A DNA stretch of 37,677 bases from Armatimonadota bacterium (lineage in GTDB: Bacteria > Armatimonadota > UBA5829): the NCBI GenBank assembly GCA_023474015.1, contig JAMCYN010000022.1, positions 1-37,677 of the forward strand, written 5' to 3'. Under the pieces are notes generated by a model that was given only the letters and a program-made list of their open reading frames with translations, made no database searches and was not told the origin of the DNA. Positions within the stretch are counted from its first letter, which is position 1; the number at the start of each line of letters is the position of its first letter. Made by a program: the position numbers and the translations under genes. Of this stretch, positions 34,473 to 37,677 are shown piece after piece.

Positions 34473-36791
34473 ATGGAGACCAATCCAATGACCGAATGCC
34501 TTCTATACGAGACGATGTTATCCAAGCTGGGTTCGCGGATGACCCTGACGCTTCAACCCGGGAAGCGCAAGTCCCGCTGCGGAGCGCTGGGATACTACTA
34601 CGACAACGACGTTAACCTCACGATTGCCGCACGGTGTGGCGATGAGACTCGCGTGCTTCCATTCGGCGACCGTCTGCCCGCATCAAAGACATTCGAGCGA
34701 ATAGACCAATCGATAAGCATGTGTAGTTCGGAGTATGTTTGCAACTCGGAGGGGCTGCCGTATGATCTCCGCGTGAGGGTCGTGGCTCCGTTCTACCCTG
34801 GGGATGCAAAGCTCAGTACGGCTCCGTTTCTGTACTTGGTGTTCAAAGTCACCTCGCGTGCCTCGACGCCTGTCTCCGGCAGTGTGCTCCTGGCCTCGGA
34901 CAATCCATACCAGCACGGCGGCTTCTTCAACGGCACAAAAGCATTCAGCAAGCTCTACCGAGAAGACGGTCTGCTCGGCTTCACGCTGGAGGGCCTCGGC
35001 GTCGATGACGCAAAGCTCATGTTTGCCGGTTTGGATGCGGATACTACTTACCAAGTGCAGGACCACACGGGTCAGCTTGCCGATCACTTCGCCAAACACG
35101 GACGGCTCCCCGACAAGATCGAACTCGATAGACCCGTCTATGCTCATGCATCGGGCCTGTGCTGGGAGTTCGACCTGCAGCCGGGCGAGAGCCGCGAGCA
35201 TGTATTTGCGCTGGTGGGCTATCACAATTCGCACGCCCTTAAGGTCACGGGGGGGTATAGGCGCTTCAAATATACCGAACTCTTCCCGGATGCGGAGTCG
35301 GTGGTTCGGTATGCTATGGAGAGCTATCCTGACGCGATGCGCAAGGTCTCGCTCTTCGAGGACACACTTGGTAAGTCCTGGCTTCCGACCGATGTCAAGG
35401 ACCTCACGGCCTATGCCATTCAAAGCTACATCGCCAACACTTGGTGGGTCGAGGACGATTGGTTCACGGTGTGGGAAGGTCGATGCCGGTTTCATTCGAC
35501 AATTGATGTCGCCTATAATTCCGAGCTTTTCACACTCCAGTATTGGCCGGAACTCCTTAAGATGCAGCTCGATGAGTGGACCAGGTTCAGGATAGGGAGT
35601 TACCTGGCCCATGACATCGGCGACGACCGGGTCATCTTCGGGCAGTCGTATAGCGCCGATATGCCCGTGGAGGAATGCACGAACTATCTTCTTCTGCTCT
35701 ATGCGTATTGGAAAGCTACCGGCGATAGCGGGAAAGTAGCGGAGAACGCCGGACTCGCGCGGGAGTTCGTGGACTACATAGTTTCGACTGACACCGACGG
35801 CGACGGCGTGCCGGACGATCCTGTCGCGGTCAACAACACAGTCGATGACGCCTCGCCCGTCACAAAGGGCGCTCCGTGCCAGACGTATCTCGCAGTCAAG
35901 ACTCTGGCTTCGTATGCGGCGCTGCAAGAGATGTACGGCTTGGAGCTCAGCGGCGAGATCGACAAGATAAACCGGACCCTTTCCGAGAAGCTGTGGTCTG
36001 ATGACAGGTACCTCCTTTGCGCCGGGGTTGCGGGCAGTTGCAGCATCTACAGCGGCAACGGCCTGCTCTACCACTTAATCAGCGGCGCGGACATACCTGT
36101 TGACCTAACCAGGTTTCGCAAGGACATAGAGGCGACGACACCCGACCTGATGCGTGCCTACGGATGCACTCACAGCAGCCTCGACAGGACCACGTGGATA
36201 TCGCAAAACATCTGGCGGGATCTCGTGGGTATGTATCTTGGGTTGGACATGATGGAGAACGCGGCCAGGTACTGGAGTTTCCAGAGGGAGCGAAACACTT
36301 GGGATACAGGGTGTTTCACCGACACCTATCATTACGGCACACATGCAACCGATCTCGACAGATATCCCAGAGGGGCCATCGGCGCCGGATATTTCCTGGC
36401 TGTCGCCGGGCTTACGGTGGACAAGCCCGCGGGTCGGCTGCGCATCGAGCCGAAATACGACCGCGTGCGAGTGCCCGTTCTGTTTGCTGCTGATTGGGAG
36501 AATGAGCGAATCCCCTGGCTCGAGTGGACAGTCGAGGGCGATGTGGCTCAACTGCATCTGGACGAGTGCCCGGGCTTTACTCGCGTTGACCTGGCACTCC
36601 CCGCTGAAGTGCAGCGTGTATGCCTGATGCACCTGGGAATATCTGTGGAACTGTCCGTCGGAAGTGAGCGAGAGATTCAGGGGATACTATTCGTCGTCAC
36701 GAAAGGGGAGCCGAGACACCCGGACGACCAAGTGGCAGCACTACGGCGTCAGGACGGATGGCAGCGCCGATTACAACACGATCACCAATAA
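34473..36791 (+). CDS. Alpha/alpha-toroid protein (glutaminase-A/DUF4965-like, clan GH-O-like) with foreign 3' end
   Basis: 772 residues as read. A start at ATG 34488 has better spacing to GGAG. The N-terminus is a beta-sandwich (about 20-270). An alpha/alpha toroid follows (about 290-640): EGRCRFHSTIDVAYNSELF, YLAHDIG, MPVEECTNYLLLLYAYWKATGD. These phrases match the central domain of fungal glutaminase-A-like proteins and the fold of GH52/GH116 enzymes. Candidate catalytic residues are E335 and D458/D459. No signal peptide is seen. The last about 28 residues (after VVTKGEP) are read out of frame through the tail of a beta-helix gene, so the natural C-terminus is probably lost. Activity is unassigned; a glycosidase is as likely as an amidase. 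Confidence 0.65.
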   Translation: METNPMTECLLYETMLSKLGSRMTLTLQPGKRKSRCGALGYYYDNDVNLTIAARCGDETRVLPFGDRLPASKTFERIDQSISMCSSEYVCNSEGLPYDLRVRVVAPFYPGDAKLSTAPFLYLVFKVTSRASTPVSGSVLLASDNPYQHGGFFNGTKAFSKLYREDGLLGFTLEGLGVDDAKLMFAGLDADTTYQVQDHTGQLADHFAKHGRLPDKIELDRPVYAHASGLCWEFDLQPGESREHVFALVGYHNSHALKVTGGYRRFKYTELFPDAESVVRYAMESYPDAMRKVSLFEDTLGKSWLPTDVKDLTAYAIQSYIANTWWVEDDWFTVWEGRCRFHSTIDVAYNSELFTLQYWPELLKMQLDEWTRFRIGSYLAHDIGDDRVIFGQSYSADMPVEECTNYLLLLYAYWKATGDSGKVAENAGLAREFVDYIVSTDTDGDGVPDDPVAVNNTVDDASPVTKGAPCQTYLAVKTLASYAALQEMYGLELSGEIDKINRTLSEKLWSDDRYLLCAGVAGSCSIYSGNGLLYHLISGADIPVDLTRFRKDIEATTPDLMRAYGCTHSSLDRTTWISQNIWRDLVGMYLGLDMMENAARYWSFQRERNTWDTGCFTDTYHYGTHATDLDRYPRGAIGAGYFLAVAGLTVDKPAGRLRIEPKYDRVRVPVLFAADWENERIPWLEWTVEGDVAQLHLDECPGFTRVDLALPAEVQRVCLMHLGISVELSVGSEREIQGILFVVTKGEPRHPDDQVAALRRQDGWQRRLQHDHQ

Positions 36792-36867
36792 TGATTTGCC
36801 CTATGACTTGGTGGGAGGTTTGAGTGCGGTCGGCGGCAACAACGTGATAAACGGAAACCGGCAGTAG
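36709..36867 (+). pseudogene. Beta-helix gene tail (fragment)
   Basis: These 159 bases align without gaps to the last 159 bases of the beta-helix gene (16565-16723). By hand count 123 of 159 bases are identical, and most differences are at third codon positions. The encoded end (TKWQHYGVRTDGSADYNTI ... NGNRQ) matches TKWQYYGIGTQGSADYNTI ... SGNQQ. It is in a different frame from the toroid gene that runs into it and has no start of its own. It marks a recombination joint at about 36700-36710. Confidence 0.8.
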
Positions 36868-36885
36868 ATCGCCCGGCGCTGCAAT

Positions 36886-36908
36886 TCCGGCAGGTAGATA
36901 TTGCCGGA
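36886..36908 (+). terminator. Inverted repeat after the beta-helix tail
   Basis: A 7-base stem, TCCGGCA (36886-36892) with TGCCGGA (36902-36908), and a 9-base loop, 19 bases after the fragment's stop codon. No T run follows, so terminator function is uncertain. Confidence 0.3.
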
Positions 36909-36997
36909 GTGTGGCGAGGGGCGGCATTTGAACGAAAGGGGGCGTGAAGATCTACAAGAAGAGAAGACGTACTATCACTTAAGACCGGCAAGCGATT

Positions 36998-37156
36998 TCT
37001 ACGATCATGAAAGGATGGGATTGGCAATGAAATCTAGTTTACATTGAGTTAAAATCAGCAGTATATCGAGAAAGAAAGTAGCATAACTGTCAACTAGAGA
37101 GTAATCTCTACAACCATGAAAGGAAGGATTTGACAATGAAATCGAATTTGCACTGG
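36998..37156 (+). repeat. Duplicated leader of the LamG gene, 109 bases apart
   Basis: A 50-base segment at 36998-37047 recurs at 37107-37156 (39 of 50 identical by hand count). Each copy holds a CATGAAAGGA stretch, a ribosome-binding site and an ATG. The second copy (ATG 37136) opens the LamG gene. In the first (ATG 37027) the frame MKSSLH stops at TGA, where the second has TGG (Trp), and similarity ends there. A 6-base palindrome, TAGAGA/TCTCTA (37095-37110), lies just before the second copy. Confidence 0.65.
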
Positions 37157-37621
37157 CTCTGTCTGTTTGTGATCATCTTGCTGGCGGCCGGCTGGCCGGC
37201 GGCTGCAGCTGTTAACCTTAAGGCTGGATATGATTTCAGCGAGGGGTCTGGCTCGACAACGGCTGACAACTCCGGTAACGGCAATACAGGCACCATATAC
37301 AGCGCCACGTGGTCTTCCGCCGGGTTCAAAGGAAACTGCCTGGACTTCGGCGGCGCAAACAACTATGTCTCTGCCAGCGACAGCAGTAGTCTGGATATTG
37401 TGTATCAGTTTACGCTGGAAGCGTGGGTCCGTCCAGACACCTTACCAGCGAGCGGTGAGTGGAGGGTAATCAACAAGTGTGTCAACACGGACACGTATAT
37501 GCTGGCTGTGGGATCAAACTATGTGCGCGGCGGGTTTGCCAGCGACGAAGCCCCAACGCAGGATCCCTCGCAACGTGTGAGTGAGAAATATCAGCCAGTT
37601 CATACTAACAGACTACCATAG
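37136..37621 (+). pseudogene. Truncated exported LamG protein
   Basis: From ATG 37136 (AAGGAAGGA at 37120-37128) a signal peptide (GWPAAAAV) and the first about 115 residues of a LamG domain closely match the protein at 13245: TADNSGNGNTG, SSAGFKGNCL, TLEAWVRP, DTYMLAVGSNYVRGGFA. After codon about 142 (near 37562) homology ends abruptly, and about 20 unrelated residues run to a stop. No other frame continues the LamG domain. The gene has lost the C-terminal half of its lectin domain and any tail module. A GGATCC hexamer sits at the joint (37561-37566), so a join made during assembly or cloning cannot be excluded. Confidence 0.75.
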
Positions 37622-37677
37622 AACTGACTCACTGAACAGCCCTTTTAAGCACAGATGTAGTTTTTGAAGGTCACAGG
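37563..37677. other. Unassigned sequence after the LamG break
   Basis: The 115 bases after the break have no homology to the LamG family in any frame and no recognisable gene. They may be the edge of an inserted element continuing past the window. Confidence 0.35.

Noticed and set aside
34683..36074. 463-codon minus-strand open frame
   Set aside because: Antisense shadow of the toroid gene, with no recognisable protein family.
34473..36791. Definite GH52 beta-xylosidase
   Set aside because: E335 coincides with the GH52 nucleophile position, but MPVEE and the STIDVAY...PELLK pattern fit glutaminase-A-like proteins at least as well, so only the fold is claimed.

Overview
The window reads as a chromosomal stretch of a heterotrophic bacterium of moderately high GC, most likely Armatimonadota. 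This is an inference from protein signatures: a prepilin leader of the FTLIELLVVIAIIAILAAIL-FPIF type, a VPEPSS PEP-CTERM tail, and a C-terminal 'beta module plus one EF-hand (dockerin-like)' tail seen on two proteins. Related planctomycete or lentisphaere lineages are not excluded. No rRNA, tRNA or CRISPR array was seen.

Layout. (1) 1-2522 is mobile DNA: the C-terminal part of a large serine recombinase on the minus strand, cut off by an IS1380-like element whose transposase lies at 738-2270. (2) 2523-3861 holds a promoter, three evenly spaced operator-like boxes and a GntR-headed, LacI-type sugar-sensing regulator. (3) 3948-8012 encodes four exported surface proteins: a dockerin-like tailed protein, a protein with a possible cohesin-like head, a PEP-CTERM paralogue of the first, and a prepilin-like protein. 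(4) 8030-34463, with the toroid gene that follows to 36791, is a tightly packed co-directional cluster: probable glycan-active enzymes (a large exported GH-like protein, LamG and beta-helix proteins, a GH127-like enzyme, a GH42-like protein, a GH89-like enzyme, an SGNH hydrolase and an alpha/alpha-toroid protein), an MFS transporter, and sugar-acid/pentose metabolism (SDR, Gfo/Idh/MocA, cyclase-family hydrolase, ribokinase, two RpiB/LacAB-family isomerases, a two-gene ThDP-dependent E1 alpha/beta enzyme, an AllA-like cupin). Four divergent uroporphyrinogen-decarboxylase-family (UroD-like) genes are scattered through it. (5) 36709-37621 is a fragment zone: a beta-helix gene tail, a duplicated leader, and a LamG gene cut off after about 140 codons.

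Working model (inference): an inducible locus for a complex, probably arabinose- or hexosamine-containing plant or microbial glycan. Exported lectin-like and hydrolytic proteins act outside, MFS brings oligosaccharides in, cytoplasmic GH127-like, GH42-like and toroid enzymes finish depolymerisation, and oxidoreductases, kinase and isomerases feed the sugars into central metabolism. The role of the four UroD-like proteins and of the E1 pair without E2/E3 is unexplained and is the most likely place for undescribed chemistry. The ends of the locus show repeated module shuffling. Gaps between genes after 2680 are all under 300 bases; the 276-base gap at 6228-6503 shows no recognisable element beyond a ribosome-binding site.
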